Assembly: GCF_949987535.1 (NCBI RefSeq)
Contig: NW_026645841.1
Location: 496,001-560,000 of the forward strand
Source: Balaenoptera acutorostrata
Taxonomy: Eukaryota > Chordata > Mammalia > Artiodactyla > Balaenopteridae
Direction: 5' to 3'
DNA length: 64,000 bases
A program made the position numbers and the translations under genes. Of this stretch, positions 23,598 to 37,667 are shown piece by piece. Below the pieces are notes generated by a model that was given only the letters and a program-made list of their open reading frames with translations, was not told the DNA's origin and did no database searches. The stretch's first letter is position 1. Each line of letters begins with the position of its first letter.

Positions 23598-25356
23598 CCA
23601 TGCAGTATTACTTGAAAGGGTCTGCGTTGGCTCACCCAACCTCACCGAACCTCTCAGCCCCAAGAGTGTCCACCCTTATGTCTCAATCAGCTGTGGGTCT
23701 AGATATGGTCAATCCAGGTTGCATCACAGCCCCTGAACGAATTTTGTAAGAATTTCTCTCTCTTTCACTGCCTTTGTTTCACGGGTTTTGAAAAGTAATT
23801 TATTTTTATAATGGGGTTTAGCTGCTTTTCACGGCTGTGTTTATGCCGCTTTACACCCCCTTGACTCACTTACAGAGAGATATCAATACATAGGTTTGAA
23901 GATTCTTACTAGTCAGATATATTCTTGTGCGGTGAATAGGGGGTGTTGAGTCCAGTTCACTGAAAAAGGAATAGGTCTTGTCTCTTACATATTGGGTTTA
24001 TGGAACGGTATCGGAGCTAATTTGAATCCCTTGTTTTATGCATCACCCCACCTCACCTTTCCCTTTCAGCAGCCATAGTGTGTTTTCTGAACGTGTGACT
24101 CTGTTCTGTTTTGTAATTCAGTTCAAGTGTAGCGGTTTTTACATTCCCTCTCTAAGTGATATCTTATGATAAGTGTCTTTTTCTGTGTGACTTATTTCAC
24201 TTAGAATCGTCGTACCTAAATCCACTCATCGTGCTGCTACTAGCCTTATGACGTGGATTTCATGGCTGAGTGATATTCCATTGTACATGAGGACCACCAC
24301 TTCTTTATCCATTTTTCTCTTTCCTAGGATATTTAAGGTGTAATGAAGTGGGGGTTCTTGTCAACAGAGCAGCCCTAAACTTTCGGGTACCTGTGTCTTG
24401 CTGATTTTTAGTTTTCCCAATTTATACGCCCATGAGTGGAAGTGCCCTATGCTCTCCAAGCTGTGTTTTTTAGATGTTTCAGAACACACCGTACACTTCT
24501 CCAGAGTGGCTGTTGGCAATTTACATCCCACCCATCAGCGTAGCAAGGCTCCCATTTCTCCATGGCCGGTCCTGCATTTCTGGTTTGGACACTTTTTTCC
24601 GCATGGCCCTTTTGCCCGCTGGGAAGCGAGACTTCTTTGGAGCGCTGATTGGCCTTTCCAGGTTGCTTGGTTGGCCAAAAAGGGCGTATGCGTTTTTTCC
24701 TGAATATATTCAGGAAAAAACGCATACGCCCTTTTTGGCCAAGGGCATCATTGTCCACGTTTTGCCGCTTTTCATGTGCTTTCAAGGCGATTCGAATCTA
24801 CCTCCTGAAATCTGTTTCCTGCAATTCTGCCTTGCTTTCAAAGCCTCTTCGTTGCCTTCCCTTAATATATTTGTGGACGAGAGGTATCATTTAAAACTCT
24901 GCAGGTTTGTGAATTGCAGTGCCCCTGAGCTCCATTTTTCAACTCGCTTTTTTGGGAGCTGGCCGCAAAAGCACAGGATTGCTTCAGGCCCTCTTCTGGT
25001 TCTGGGGGGCAGGCTGAGCTTGTGCTTAATTCTTCTTCCTGATGGGAAAATAGAGTGACCTGTGCCTGTCCCAACACCTAGAGCTAGTCTCTCATTGGTT
25101 CCCCCTCTTCCCGTTCATCCTCAGGACAAATTGCAACCTGTACGGAACAGGAGGTTAAAGGTGCTGATTCTCCAAGGAGGGAGATGGCTAGTAAATCGGC
25201 TGGAATGGCGAACCCGAGCAAAGGAGATGAGAAATGAGGTGCGTTTTAGAAACCTTTCCCGATCACACGGTGTACCATCTTCTGGGTTTCTCATGCCTGT
25301 TTTCGACGTAGGAAGATGCCCTTGAACCTGGAGATTTGGGACCCATGGGATGGGTA
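23598..25356 (+). repeat. Satellite unit M14 (1,759 bp)
   Basis: ctttcgggtacc subtype with private gaatcccttg (24025) and ccctttcagc (24060). Its second half has aaaagcacagg, as in M11. Confidence 0.95.
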
Positions 25357-27115
25357 CCATGCAGTATTACTTGAAAGGGTCTGCGTTGGCTCACCCAACC
25401 TCACCGAACCTCTCAGCCCCAAGAGTGTCCACCCTTATGTCTCAATCAGCTGTGGGTCTAGATATGGTCAATCCAGGTTGCATCACAGCCCCTGAACGAA
25501 TTTTGTAAGAATTTCTCTCTCTTTCACTGCCTTTGTTTCACGGGTTTTGAAAAGTAATTTATTTTTATAATGGGGTTTAGCTGCTTTTCACGGCTGTGTT
25601 TATGCCGCTTTACACCCCCTTGACTCACTTACAGAGAGATATCAATACATAGGTTTGAAGATTCTTACTAGTCAGATATATTCTTGTGCGGTGAATAGGG
25701 GGTGTTGAGTCCAGTTCACTGAAAAAGGAATAGGTCTTGTCTCTTACATATTGGGTTTATGGAACGGTATCTGAGCTAATTTGAAACCCTTGTTTTATGC
25801 ATCACCCCACCTCACCTTTCCCGTTCAGCAGCCATAGTGTGTTTTCTGAACGTGTGACTCTGTTCTGTTTTGTAATTCAGTTCAAGTGTAGCGGTTTTTA
25901 CATTCCCTCTCTAAGTGATATCTTATGATAAGTGTCTTTTTCTGTGTGACTTATTTCACTTAGAATCGTCGTACCTAAATCCACTCATCGTGCTGCTACT
26001 AGCCTTATGACGTGGATTTCATGGCTGAGTGATATTCCATTGTACATGAGGACCACCACTTCTTTATCCATTTTTCTCTTTCCTAGGATATTTAAGGTGT
26101 AATGAAGTGGGGGTTCTTGTCAACAGAGCAGCCCTAAACTTTCGGGTACCTGTGTCTTGCTGATTTTTAGTTTTCCCAATTTATACGCCCATGAGTGGAA
26201 GTGCCCTATGCTCTCCAAGCTGTGTTTTTTAGATGTTTCAGAACACACCGTACACTTCTCCAGAGTGGCTGTTGGCAATTTACATCCCACCCATCAGCGT
26301 AGCAAGGCTCCCATTTCTCCATGGCCGGTCCTGCATTTCTGGTTTGGACACTTTTTTCCGCATGGCCCTTTTGCCCGCTGGGAAGCGAGACTTCTTTGGA
26401 GCGCTGATTGGCCTTTCCAGGTTGCTTGGTTGGCCAAAAAGGGCGTATGCGTTTTTTCCTGAATATATTCAGGAAAAAACGCATACGCCCTTTTTGGCCA
26501 AGGGCATCATTGTCCACGTTTTGCCGCTTTTCATGTGCTTTCAAGGCGATTCGAATCTACCTCCTGAAATCTGTTTCCTGCAATTCTGCCTTGCTTTCAA
26601 AGCCTCTTCGTTGCCTTCCCTTAATATATTTGTGGACGAGAGGTATCATTTAAAACTCTGCAGGTTTGTGAATTGCAGTGCCCCTGAGCTCCATTTTTCA
26701 ACTCGCTTTTTTGGGAGCTGGCCGCAAAAGCGCAGGATTGCTTCAGGCCCTCTTCTGGTTCTGGGGGGCAGGCTGAGCTTGTGCTTAATTCTTCTTCCTG
26801 ATGGGAAAATAGAGTGACCTGTGCCTGTCCCAACACCTAGAGCTAGTCTCTCATTGGTTCCCCCTCTTCCCGTTCATCCTCAGGACAAATTGCAACCTGT
26901 ACGGAACAGGAGGTTAAAGGTGCTGATTCTCCAAGGAGGGAGATGGCTAGTAAATCGGCTGGAATGGCGAACCCGAGCAAAGGAGATGAGAAATGAGGTG
27001 CGTTTTAGAAACCTTTCCCGATCACACGGTGTACCATCTTCTGGGTTTCTCATGCCTGTTTTCGACGTAGGAAGATGCCCTTGAACCTGGAGATTTGGGA
27101 CCCATGGGATGGGTA
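25357..27115 (+). repeat. Satellite unit M15 (1,759 bp)
   Basis: The last ctttcgggtacc unit, with tatctgag and accaccac. Palindrome canonical; the second half is consensus. Confidence 0.95.
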
Positions 27116-28874
27116 CCATGCAGTATTACTTGAAAGGGTCTGCGTTGGCTCACCCAACCTCACCGAACCTCTCAGCCCCAAGAGTGTCCACCCTTATGTC
27201 TCAATCAGCTGTGGGTCTAGATATGGTCAATCCAGGTTGCATCACAGCCCCTGAACGAATTTTGTAAGAATTTCTCTCTCTTTCACTGCCTTTGTTTCAC
27301 GGGTTTTGAAAAGTAATTTATTTTTATAATGGGGTTTAGCTGCTTTTCACGGCTGTGTTTATGCCGCTTTACACCCCCTTGACTCACTTACAGAGAGATA
27401 TCAATACATAGGTTTGAAGATTCTTACTAGTCAGATATATTCTTGTGCGGTGAATAGGGGGTGTTGAGTCCAGTTCACTGAAAAAGGAATAGGTCTTGTC
27501 TCTTACATATTGGGTTTATGGAACGGTATCGGAGCTAATTTGAAACCCTTGTTTTATGCATCACCCCACCTCACCTTTCCCGTTCAGCAGCCATAGTGTG
27601 TTTTCTGAACGTGTGACTCTGTTCTGTTTTGTAATTCAGTTCAAGTGTAGCGGTTTTTACATTCCCTCTCTAAGTGATATCTTATGATAAGTGTCTTTTT
27701 CTGTGTGACTTATTTCACTTAGAATCGTCGTACCTAAATCCACTCATCGTGCTGCTACTAGCCTTATGACGTGGATTTCATGGCTGAGTGATATTCCATT
27801 GTACATGAGGACCACCACTTCTTTATCCATTTTTCTCTTTCCTAGGATATTTAAGGTGTAATGAAGTGGGGGTTCTTGTCAACAGAGCAGCCCTAAACTT
27901 TGGGGTGCCTGTGTCTTGCTGATTTTTAGTTTTCCCAATTTATACGCTCATGAGTGGAAGTGCCCTATGCTCTCCAAGCTGTGTTTTTTAGATGTTTCAG
28001 AACACACCGTACACTTCTCCAGAGTGGCTGTTGGCAATTTACATCCCACCCATCAGCGTAGCAAGGCTCCCATTTCTCCATGGCCGGTCCTGCATTTCTG
28101 GTTTGGACACTTTTTTCCGCATGGCCCTTTTGCCCGCTGGGAAGCGAGACTTCTTTGGAGCGCTGATTGGCCTTTCCAGGTTGCTTGGTTGGCCAAAAAG
28201 GGCGTATGCGTTTTTTCCTGAATATATTCAGGAAAAAACGCATACGCCCTTTTTGGCCAAGGGCATCATTGTCCACGTTTTGCCGCTTTTCATGTGCTTT
28301 CAAGGCGATTCGAATCTACCTCCTGAAATCTGTTTCCTGTAATTCTGCCTTGCTTTCAAAGCCTCTTCGTTGCCTTCCCTTAATATATTTGTGGACGAGA
28401 GGTATCATTTAAAACTCTGCAGGTTTGTGAATTGCAGTGCCCCTGAGCTCCATTTTTCAACTCGCTTTTTTGGGAGCTGGCCGCAAAAGCGCAGGATTGC
28501 TTCAGGCCCTCTTCTGGTTCTGGGGGGCAGGCTGAGCTTGTGCTTAATTCTTCTTCCTGATGGGAAAATAGAGTGACCTGTGCCTGTCCCAACACCTAGA
28601 GCTAGTCTCTCATTGGTTCCCCCTCTTCCCGTTCATCCTCAGGACAAATTGCAACCTGTACGGAACAGGAGGTTAAAGGTGCTGATTCTCCAAGGAGGGA
28701 GATGGCTAGTAAATCGGCTGGAATGGCGAACCCGAGCAAAGGAGATGAGAAATGAGGTGCGTTTTAGAAACCTTTCCCGATCACACGGTGTACCATCTTC
28801 TGGGTTTCTCATGCCTGTTTTCGACGTAGGAAGATGCCCTTGAACCTGGAGATTTGGGACCCATGGGATGGGTA
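27116..28874 (+). repeat. Satellite unit M16 (1,759 bp)
   Basis: First unit with cctgtaattc (28336), a C to T change that closes the longest plus-strand open frame. It has acgctcatg near 27947, shared with M18. Confidence 0.95.
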
Positions 28875-30632
28875 CCATGCAGTATTACTTGAAAGGGTCT
28901 GCGTTGGCTCACCCAACCTCACCGAACCTCTCAGCCCCAAGAGTGTACACCCTTATGTCTCAATCAGCTGTGGGTCTAGATATGGTCAATCCAGGTTGCA
29001 TCACAGCCCCTGAACGAATTTTGTAATAATTTCTCTCTCTTTCACTGCCTTTGTTTCACGGGTTTTGAAAAGTAATTTATTTTTATAATGGGGTTTAGCT
29101 GCTTTTCACGGCTGTGTTTATGCCGCTTTACACCCCCTTGACTCACTTACAGAGAGATATCAATACATAGGTTTGAAGATTCTTACTAGTCAGATATATT
29201 CTTGTGCGGTGAATAGGGGGTGTTGAGTCCAGTTCACTGAAAAAGGAATAGGTCTTGTCTCTTACATATTGGGTTTATGGAACGGTATCGGAGCTAATTT
29301 GAAACCCTTGTTTTATGCATCACCCCACCTCACCTTTCCCGTTCAGCAGCCATAGTGTGTTTTCTGAACGTGTGACTCTGTTCTGTTTTGTAATTCAGTT
29401 CAAGTGTAGCGGTTTTTACATTCCCTCTCTAAGTGATATCTTATGATAAGTGTCTTTTTCTGTGTGACTTATTTCACTTAGAATCGTCGTACCTAAATCC
29501 ACTCATCGTGCTGCTACTAGCCTTATGACGTGGATTTCCTGGCTGAGTGATATTCCATTGTACATGAGGACCACAACTTCTTTATCCATTTTTCTCTTTC
29601 CTAGGATATTTAAGGTGTAATGAAGTGGGGGTTCTTGTCAACAGAGCAGCCCTAAACTTTGGGGTGCCTGTGTCTTGCTGATTTTTAGTTTTCCCAATTT
29701 ATACGCCCATGAGTGGAAGTGCCCTATGCTCTCCAAGCTGTGTTTTTTAGATGTTTCAGAACACACCGTACACTTCTCCAGAGTGGCTGTTGGCAATTTA
29801 CATCCCACCCATCAGCGTAGCAAGGCTCCCATTTCTCCATGGCCGGTCCTGCATTTCTGGTTTGGACACTTTTTTCCGCATGGCCCTTTTGCCCGCTGGG
29901 AAGCGAGACTTCTTTGGAGCGCTGATTGGCCTTTCCAGGTTGCTTGGTTGGCCAAAAAGGGCGTATGCGTTTTTTCCTGAATATATTCAGGAAAAAACGC
30001 ATACGCCCTTTTTGGCCAAGGGCATCATTGTCCACGTTTTGCCGCTTTTCATGGGCTTTCAAGGCGATTCGAATCTACCTCCTGAAATCTGTTTCCTGCA
30101 ATTCTGCCTTGCTTTCAAAGCCTCTTCGTTGCCTTCCCTTAATATATTTGTGGACGAGAGGTATCATTTAAAACTCTGCAGGTTTGTGAATTGCAGTGCC
30201 CCTGAGCTCCATTTTTCAACTCGCTTTTTTGGGAGCTGGCCGCCAAAGCGCAGGATTGCTTCAGGCCCTCTTCTGGTTCTGGGGGGCAGGCTGAGCTTGT
30301 GCTTAATTCTTCTTCCTGATGGGAAAATAGAGTGACCTGTGCCTGTCCCAACACCTAGAGCTAGTCTCTCATTGGTTCCCCCTCTTCCCGTTCATCCTCA
30401 GGACAAATTGCAACCTGTACGGAACAGGAGGTTAAAGGTGCTGATTCTCCAAGGAGGGAGATGGCTAGTAAATCGGCTGGAATGGCGAACCCGAGCAAAC
30501 AGATGAGAAATGAGGTGCGTTTTAGAAACCTTTCCCGATCACACGGTGTACCATCTTCTGGGTTTCTCATGCCTGTTTTCGACGTAGGAAGATGCCCTTG
30601 AACCTGGAGATTTGGGACCCATGGGATGGGTA
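28875..30632 (+). repeat. Satellite unit M17 (1,758 bp)
   Basis: One base is missing with an adjacent change near 30500 (gcaaacagatg for gcaaaggagatg). Private changes: gtgtacaccc (28945), tgtaataatt (29023) and catgggctttc (30050). It has tttcctggctg and gccgccaaag. Confidence 0.95.
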
Positions 30633-32391
30633 CCATGCAGTATTACTTGAAAGGGTCTGCGTTGGCTCACCCAACCTCACCGAACCTCTCAGCCCCAAGA
30701 GTGTCCACCCTTATGTCTCAATCAGCTGTGGGTCTAGATATGGTCAATCCAGGTTGCATCACAGCCCCTGAACGAATTTTGTAAGAATTTCTCTCTCTTT
30801 CACTGTCTTTGTTTCACGGGTTTTGAAAAGTAATTTATTTTTATAATGGGGTTTAGCTGCTTTTCACGGCTGTGTTTATGCCGCTTTACACCCCCTTGAC
30901 TCACTTACAGAGAGATATCAATACATAGGTTTGAAGATTCTTACTAGTCAGATATATTCTTGTGCGGTGAATAGGGGGTGTTGAGTCCAGTTCACTGAAA
31001 AAGGAATAGGTCTTGTCTCTTACATATTGGGTTTATGGAACGGTATCTGAGCTAATTTGAAACCCTTGTTTTATGCATCACCCCACCTCACCTTTCCCGT
31101 TCAGCAGCCATAGTGTGTTTTCTGAACGTGTGACTCTGTTCTGTTTTGTAATTCAGTTCAAGTGTAGCGGTTTTTACATTCCCTCTCTAAGTGATATCTT
31201 ATGATAAGTGTCTTTTTCTGTGTGACTTATTTCACTTAGAATCGTCGTACCTAAATCCACTCATCGTGCTGCTACTAGCCTTATGACGTGGATTTCATGG
31301 CTGAGTGATATTCCATTGTACATGAGGACCACCACTTCTTTATCCATTTTTCTCTTTCCTAGGATATTTAAGGTGTAATGAAGTGGGGGTTCTTGTCAAC
31401 AGAGCAGCCCTAAACTTTGGGGTGCCTGTGTCTTGCTGATTTTTAGTTTTCCCAATTTATACGCTCATGAGTGGTAGTGCCCTATGCTCTCCAAGCTGTG
31501 TTTTTTAGATGTTTCAGAACACACCGTACACTTCTCCAGAGTGGCTGTTGGCAATTTACATCCCACCCATCAGCGTAGCAAGGCTCCCATTTCTCCATGG
31601 CCGGTCCTGCATTTCTGTTTTGGACACTTTTTTCCACATGGCCCTTTTGCTCGCTGGGAAGCGAGACTTCTTTGGAGCGCTGATTGGCCTTTCCAGGTTG
31701 CTTGGTTGGCCAAAAAGGGCGTATGCGTTTTTTCCTGAATATATTCAGGAAAAAACGCATACGCCCTTTTTGGCCAAGGGCATCATTGTCCACGTTTTGC
31801 CGCTTTTCATGTGCTTTCAAGGCGATTCGAATCTACCTCCTGAAATCTGTTTCCTGTAATTCTGCCTTGCTTTCAAAGCCTCTTCGTTGCCTTCCCTTAA
31901 TATATTTGTGGACGAGAGGCATCATTTAAAACTCTGCAGGTTTGTGAATTGCAGTGCCCCTGAGCTCCATTTTTCAACTCGCTTTTTTGGGAGCTGGCCG
32001 CAAAAGCGCAGGATTGCTTCAGGCCCTCTTCTGGTTCTGGGGGGCAGGCTGAGCTTGTGCTTAATTCTTCTTCCTGATGGGAAAATAGAGTGACCTGTGC
32101 CTGTCCCAACACCTAGAGCTAGTCTCTCATTGGTTCCCCCTCTTCCCGTTCATCCTCAGGACAAATTGCAACCTGTACGGAACAGGAGGTTAAAGGTGCT
32201 GATTCTCCAAGGAGGGAGATGGCTAGTAAATCGGCTGGAATGGCGAACCCGAGCAAAGGAGATGAGAAATGAGGTGCGTTTTAGAAACCTTTCCCGATCA
32301 CACGGTGTACCATCTTCTGGGTTTCTCATGCCTGTTTTCGACGTAGGAAGATGCCCTTGAACCTGGAGATTTGGGACCCATGGGATGGGTA
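30633..32391 (+). repeat. Satellite unit M18 (1,759 bp), A type
   Basis: A-type markers: tatctgag and cctgtaattc. Private changes: gtggtagtgcc (31473), tctgttttgg (31616), ttccacatgg and ttgctcgctg up to 31655. It has acgctcatg as in M16. Confidence 0.95.
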
Positions 32392-34149
32392 CCATGCAGT
32401 ATTACTTGAAAGGGTCTGCGTTGGCTCACCCAACCTCACCGAACCTCTCAGCCCCAAGAGTGTCCACCCTTATGTCTCAATCAGCTGTGGGTCTAGATAT
32501 GGTCAATCCAGGTTGCATCACAGCCCGTGAACGAATTTTGTAAGAATTTCTCTCTCTTTCACTGCCTTTGTTTCACGGGTTTTGAAAAGTAATTTATTTT
32601 TATAATGGGGTTTAGCTGCTTTTCACGGCTGTGTTTATGCCGCTTTACACCCCCTTGACTCACTTACAGAGAGATATCAATACATAGGTTTGAAGATTCT
32701 TCCTAGTCAGATATATTCTTGTGCGGTGAATAGGGGGTGTTGAGTCCAGTTCACTGAAAAAGGAATAGGTCTTGTCTCTTACATATTGGGTTTATGGAAC
32801 GGTATCGGAGCTAATTTGAAACCCTTGTTTTATGCATCACCCCACCTCACCTTTCCCGTTCAGCAGCCATAGTGTGTTTTCTGAACGTGTGACTCTGTTC
32901 TGTTTTGTAATTCAGTTCAAGTGTAGCGGTTTTTACATTCCCTCTCTAAGTGATATCTTATGATAAGTGTCTTTTTCTGTGTGACTTATTTCACTTAGAA
33001 TCGTCGTACCTAAATCCACTCATCGTGCTGCTACTAGCCTTATGATGTGGATTTCATGGCTGAGTGATATTCCATTGTACATGAGGACCACAACTTCTTT
33101 ATCCATTTTTCTCATTCCTAGGATATTTAAGGTGTAATGAAGTGGGGGTTCTTGTCAACAGAGCAGCCCTAATCTTCGGGGTGCCTGTGTCTTGCTGATT
33201 TTTAGTTTTCCCAATTTATACGCCCATGAGTGGAAGTGCCCTATGCTCTCCAAGCTGTGTTTTTTAGATGTTTCAGAACACACCGTACACTTCTCCAGAG
33301 TGGCTGTTGGCAATTTACATCCCACCCATCAGCGTAGGAAGGCTCCCATTTCTCCATGGCCGGTCCTGCATTTCTGGTTTGGACACTTTTTTCCGCATGG
33401 CCCTTTTGCCCGCTGGGAAGCGAGACTTCTTTGGAGCGCTGATTGGCCTTTCCAGGTTGCTTGGTTGGCCAAAAAGGGGGTATGCGTTTTTTCCTGAATA
33501 TATTCAGGAAAAAACGCATACCCCCTTTTTGGCCAAGGGCATCATTGTCCACGTTTTGCCGCTTTTCATGTGCTTTCAAGGCGATTCGAATCTACCTCCT
33601 GAAATCTGTTTCCTGCAATTCTGCCTTGCTTTCAAAGCCTCTTCGTTGCCTTCCCTTAATATATTTGTGGACGAGAGGTATCATTTAAAACTCTGCAGGT
33701 TTGTGAATTGCAGTGCCCCTGAGCTCCATTTTTCAACTCGCTTTTTTGGGAGCTGGCCGCAAAAGCGCAGGATTGCTTCAGGCCCTCTTCTGGTTCTGGG
33801 GTCAGGCTGAGCTTGTGCTTAATTCTTCTTCCTGATGGGAAAATAGAGTGACCTGTGCCTGTCCCAACACCTAGAGCTAGTCTCTCATTGGTTCCCCCTC
33901 TTCCCGTTCATCCTCAGGACAAATTGCAACCTGTACGGAACAGGAGGTTAAAGGTGCTGATTCTCCAAGGAGGGAGATGGCTAGTAAATCGGCTGGAATG
34001 GCGAACCCGAGCAAAGGAGATGAGAAATGAGGTGCGTTTTAGAAACCTTTCCCGATCACACGGTGTACCATCTTCTGGGGTTCTCATGCCTGTTTTCGAC
34101 GTAGGAAGATGCCCTTGAACCTGGAGATTTGGGACCCATGGGATGGGTA
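32392..34149 (+). repeat. Satellite unit M19 (1,758 bp), early B type
   Basis: Has cctagtc, ctaatcttc near 33173 and the paired-change palindrome, but neither aagccaga nor aaggatccc. One G is missing near 33800 (ctggggtcagg). Other private changes: gcccgtgaac, atgatgtgg, ctcattcctagg and gtaggaagg. Confidence 0.95.
33465..33536. repeat. 72-bp palindrome, paired-change type (M19)
   Basis: Arm position 15 is G instead of C, and its partner, position 58, is C instead of G. The arms now read ggggg and ccccc at that point and the palindrome is still perfect over 72 bp. M19 lacks the other substitutions found near this palindrome in M23-M29, so it looks like the earliest form present here. Confidence 0.93.
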
Positions 34150-35908
34150 CCATGCAGTATTACTTGAAAGGGTCTGCGTTGGCTCACCCAACCTCACCGA
34201 ACCTCTCAGCCCCAAGAGTGTCCACCCTTATGTCTCAATCAGCTGTGGGTCTAGATATGGTCAATCCAGGTTGCATCACAGCCCCTGAACGAATTTTGTA
34301 AGAATTTCTCTCTCTTTCACTGCCTTTGTTTCACGGGTTTTGAAAAGTAATTTATTTTTATAATGGGGTTTAGCTGCTTTTCACGGCTGTGTTTATGCCG
34401 CTTTACATCCCCTTGACTAACTTACAGAGAGATATCAATACATAGGTTTGAAGATTCTTACTAGTCAGATATATTCTTGTGCGGTGAATAGGGGGTGTTG
34501 AGTCCAGTTCACTGAAAAAGGAATAGGTCTTGTCTCTTACATATTGGGTTTATGGAACGGTATCGGAGCTAATTTGAAACCCTTGTTTTATGCATCACCC
34601 CACCTCACCTTTCCCGTTCAGCAGCCATAGTGTGTTTTCTGAACGTGTGACTCTGTTCTGTTTTGTAATTCAGTTCAAGTGTAGCGGTTTTTACATTCCC
34701 TCTCTAAGTGATATCTTATGATAAGTGTCTTTTTCTGTGTGACTTATTTCACTTAGAATCGTCGTACCTAAATCCACTCATCGTGCTGCTACTAGCCTTA
34801 TGACGTGGATTTCCTGGCTGAGTGATATTCCATTGTACATGAGGACCACAACTTCTTTATCCATTTTTCTCTTTCCTAGGATATTTAAGGTGTAATGAAG
34901 TGGGGGTTCTTGTCCACAGAGCAGCCCTAAACTTTGGGGTGCCTGTGTCTTGCTGATTTTTAGTTTTCCCAATTTATACGCCCATGAGTGGAAGTGCCCT
35001 ATGCTCTCCAAGCTGTGTTTTTTAGATGTTTCAGAACACACCGTACACTTCTCCAGAGTGGCTGTTGGCAATTTACATCCCACCCATCAGCGTAGCAAGG
35101 CTCCCATTTCTCCATGGCCGGTCCTGCATTTCTGGTTTGGACACTTTTTTCCGCATGGCCCTTTTGCCCGCTGGGAAGCGAGACTTCTTTGGAGCGCTGA
35201 TTGGCCTTTCCAGGTTGCTTGGTTGGCCAAAAAGGGCGTATGCGTTTTTTCCTGAATATATTCAGGAAAAAACGCATACGCCCTTTTTGGCCAAGGGCAT
35301 CATTGTCCACGTTTTGCCGCTTTTCATGTGCTTTCAAGGCGATTCGAATCTACCTCCTGAAATCTGTTTCCTGCAATTCTGCCTTGCTTTCAAAGGCTCT
35401 TCGTTGCCTTCCCTTAATATATTTGTGGACGAGAGGTATCATTTAAAACTCTGCAGGTTTGTGAATTGCAGTGCCCCTGAGCTCCATTTTTCAACTCGCT
35501 TTTTTGGGAGCTGGCCGCAAAAGCGCAGGATTGCTTCAGGCCCTCTTCTGGTTCTGGGGGGCAGGCTGAGCTTGTGCTTAATTCTTCTTCCTGATGGGAA
35601 AATAGAGTGACCTGTGCCTGTCCCAACACCTAGAGCTAGTCTCTCATTGGTTCCCCCTCTTCCCGTTCATCCTCAGGACAAATTGCAACCTGTACGGAAC
35701 AGGAGGTTAAAGGTGCTGATTCTCCAAGGAGGGAGATGGCTAGTAAATCGGCTGGAATGGCGAACCCGAGCAAAGGAGATGAGAAATGAGGTGCGTTTTA
35801 GAAACCTTTCCCGATCACACGGTGTACCATCTTCTGGGTTTCTCATGCCTGTTTTCGACGTAGGAAGATGCCCTTGAACCTGGAGATTTGGGACCCATGG
35901 GATGGGTA
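34150..35908 (+). repeat. Satellite unit M20 (1,759 bp)
   Basis: Private changes: ttacatcccc (34405), ttgactaac (34414), tgtccacagag (34911) and caaaggctc (35391). It has tttcctggctg and a canonical palindrome. Confidence 0.95.
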
Positions 35909-37667
35909 CCATGCAGTATTACTTGAAAGGGTCTGCGTTGGCTCACCCAACCTCACCGAACCTCTCAGCCCCAAGAGTGTCCACCCTTATGTCTCAATCA
36001 GCTGTGGGTCTAGATATGGTCAATCCAGGTTGCATCACAGCCCCTGAACGAATTTTGTAAGAATTTCTCTCTCTTTCACTGCCTTTGTTTCACGGGTTTT
36101 GAAAAGTAATTTATTTTTATAATGGGGTTTAGCTGCTTTTCACGGCTGTGTTTATGCCGCTTTACACCCCCTTGACTCACTTACAGAGAGATATCAATAC
36201 ATAGGTTTGAAGATTCTTACTAGTCAGATATATTCTTGTGCGGTGAATAGGGGGTGTTGAGTCCAGTTCACTGAAAAAGGAATAGGTCTTGTCTCTTACA
36301 TATTGGGTTTATGGAACGGTATCGGAGCTAATTTGAAACCCTTGTTTTATGCATCACCCCACCTCACCTTTCCCGTTCAGCAGCCATAGTGTGTTTTCTG
36401 AACGTGTGACTCTGTTCTGTTTTGTAATTCAGTTCAAGTGTAGCGGTTTTTACATTCCCTCTCTAAGTGATATCTTATGATAAGTGTCTTTTTCTGTGTG
36501 ACTTATTTCACTTAGAATCGTCGTACCTAAATCCACTCATCGTGCTGCTACTAGCCTTATGACGTGGATTTCATGGCTGAGTGATATTCCATTGTACATG
36601 AGGACCACCACTTCTTTATCCATTTTTCTCTTTCCTAGGATATTTAAGGTGTAATGAAGTGGGGGTTCTTGTCAACAGAGCAGCCCTAAACTTTGGGGTG
36701 CCTGTGTCTTGCTGATTTTTAGTTTTCCCAATTTATACGCCCATGAGTGGAAGTGCCCTATGCTCTCCAAGCTGTGTTTTTTAGATGTTTCAGAACACAC
36801 CGTACACTTCTCCAGAGTGGCTGTTGGCAATTTACATCCCACCCATCAGCGTAGCAAGGCTCCCATTTCTCCATGGCCGGTCCTGCATTTCTGGTTTGGA
36901 CACTTTTTTCCGCATGGCCCTTTTGCCCGCTGGGAAGCGAGACTTCTTTGGAGCGCTGATTGGCCTTTCCAGGTTGCTTGGTTGGCCAAAAAGGGCGTAT
37001 GCGTTTTTTCCTGAATATATTCAGGAAAAAACGCATACGCCCTTTTTGGCCAAGGGCATCATTGTCCACGTTTTGCCGCTTTTCATGTGCTTTCAAGGCG
37101 ATTCGAATCTACCTCCTGAAATCTGTTTCCTGTAATTCTGCCTTGCTTTCAAAGCCTCTTCGTTGCCTTCCCTTAATATATTTGTGGACGAGAGGTATCA
37201 TTTAAAACTCTGCAGGTTTGTGAATTGCAGTGCCCCTGAGCTCCATTTTTCAACTCGCTTTTTTGGGAGCTGGCCGCAAAAGCGCAGGATTGCTTCAGGC
37301 CCTCTTCTGGTTCTGGGGGGCAGGCTGAACTTGTGCTTAATTCTTCTTCCTGATGGGAAAATAGAGTGACCTGTGCCTGTCCCAACACCTAGAGCTAGTC
37401 TCTCATTGGTTCCCCCTCTTCCCGTTCATCTTCAGGACAAATTGCAACCTGTACGGAACAGGAGGTTAAAGGTGCTGATTCTCCAAGGAGGGAGATGGCT
37501 AGTAAATCGGCTGGAATGGCGAACCCGAGCAAAGGAGATGAGAAATGAGGTGCGTTTTAGAAACCTTTCCCGGTCACACGGTGTACCATCTTCTGGGTTT
37601 CTCATGCCTGTTTTCGACGTAGGAAGATGCCCTTGAACCTGGAGATTTGGGACCCATGGGATGGGTA
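35909..37667 (+). repeat. Satellite unit M21 (1,759 bp)
   Basis: Has cctgtaattc with tatcggag, so it mixes A-type and other markers. It also has ggctgaactt (37325) and catcttcagg (37428), shared with M23 and M24, and a private cccggtcac (37570). Confidence 0.95.
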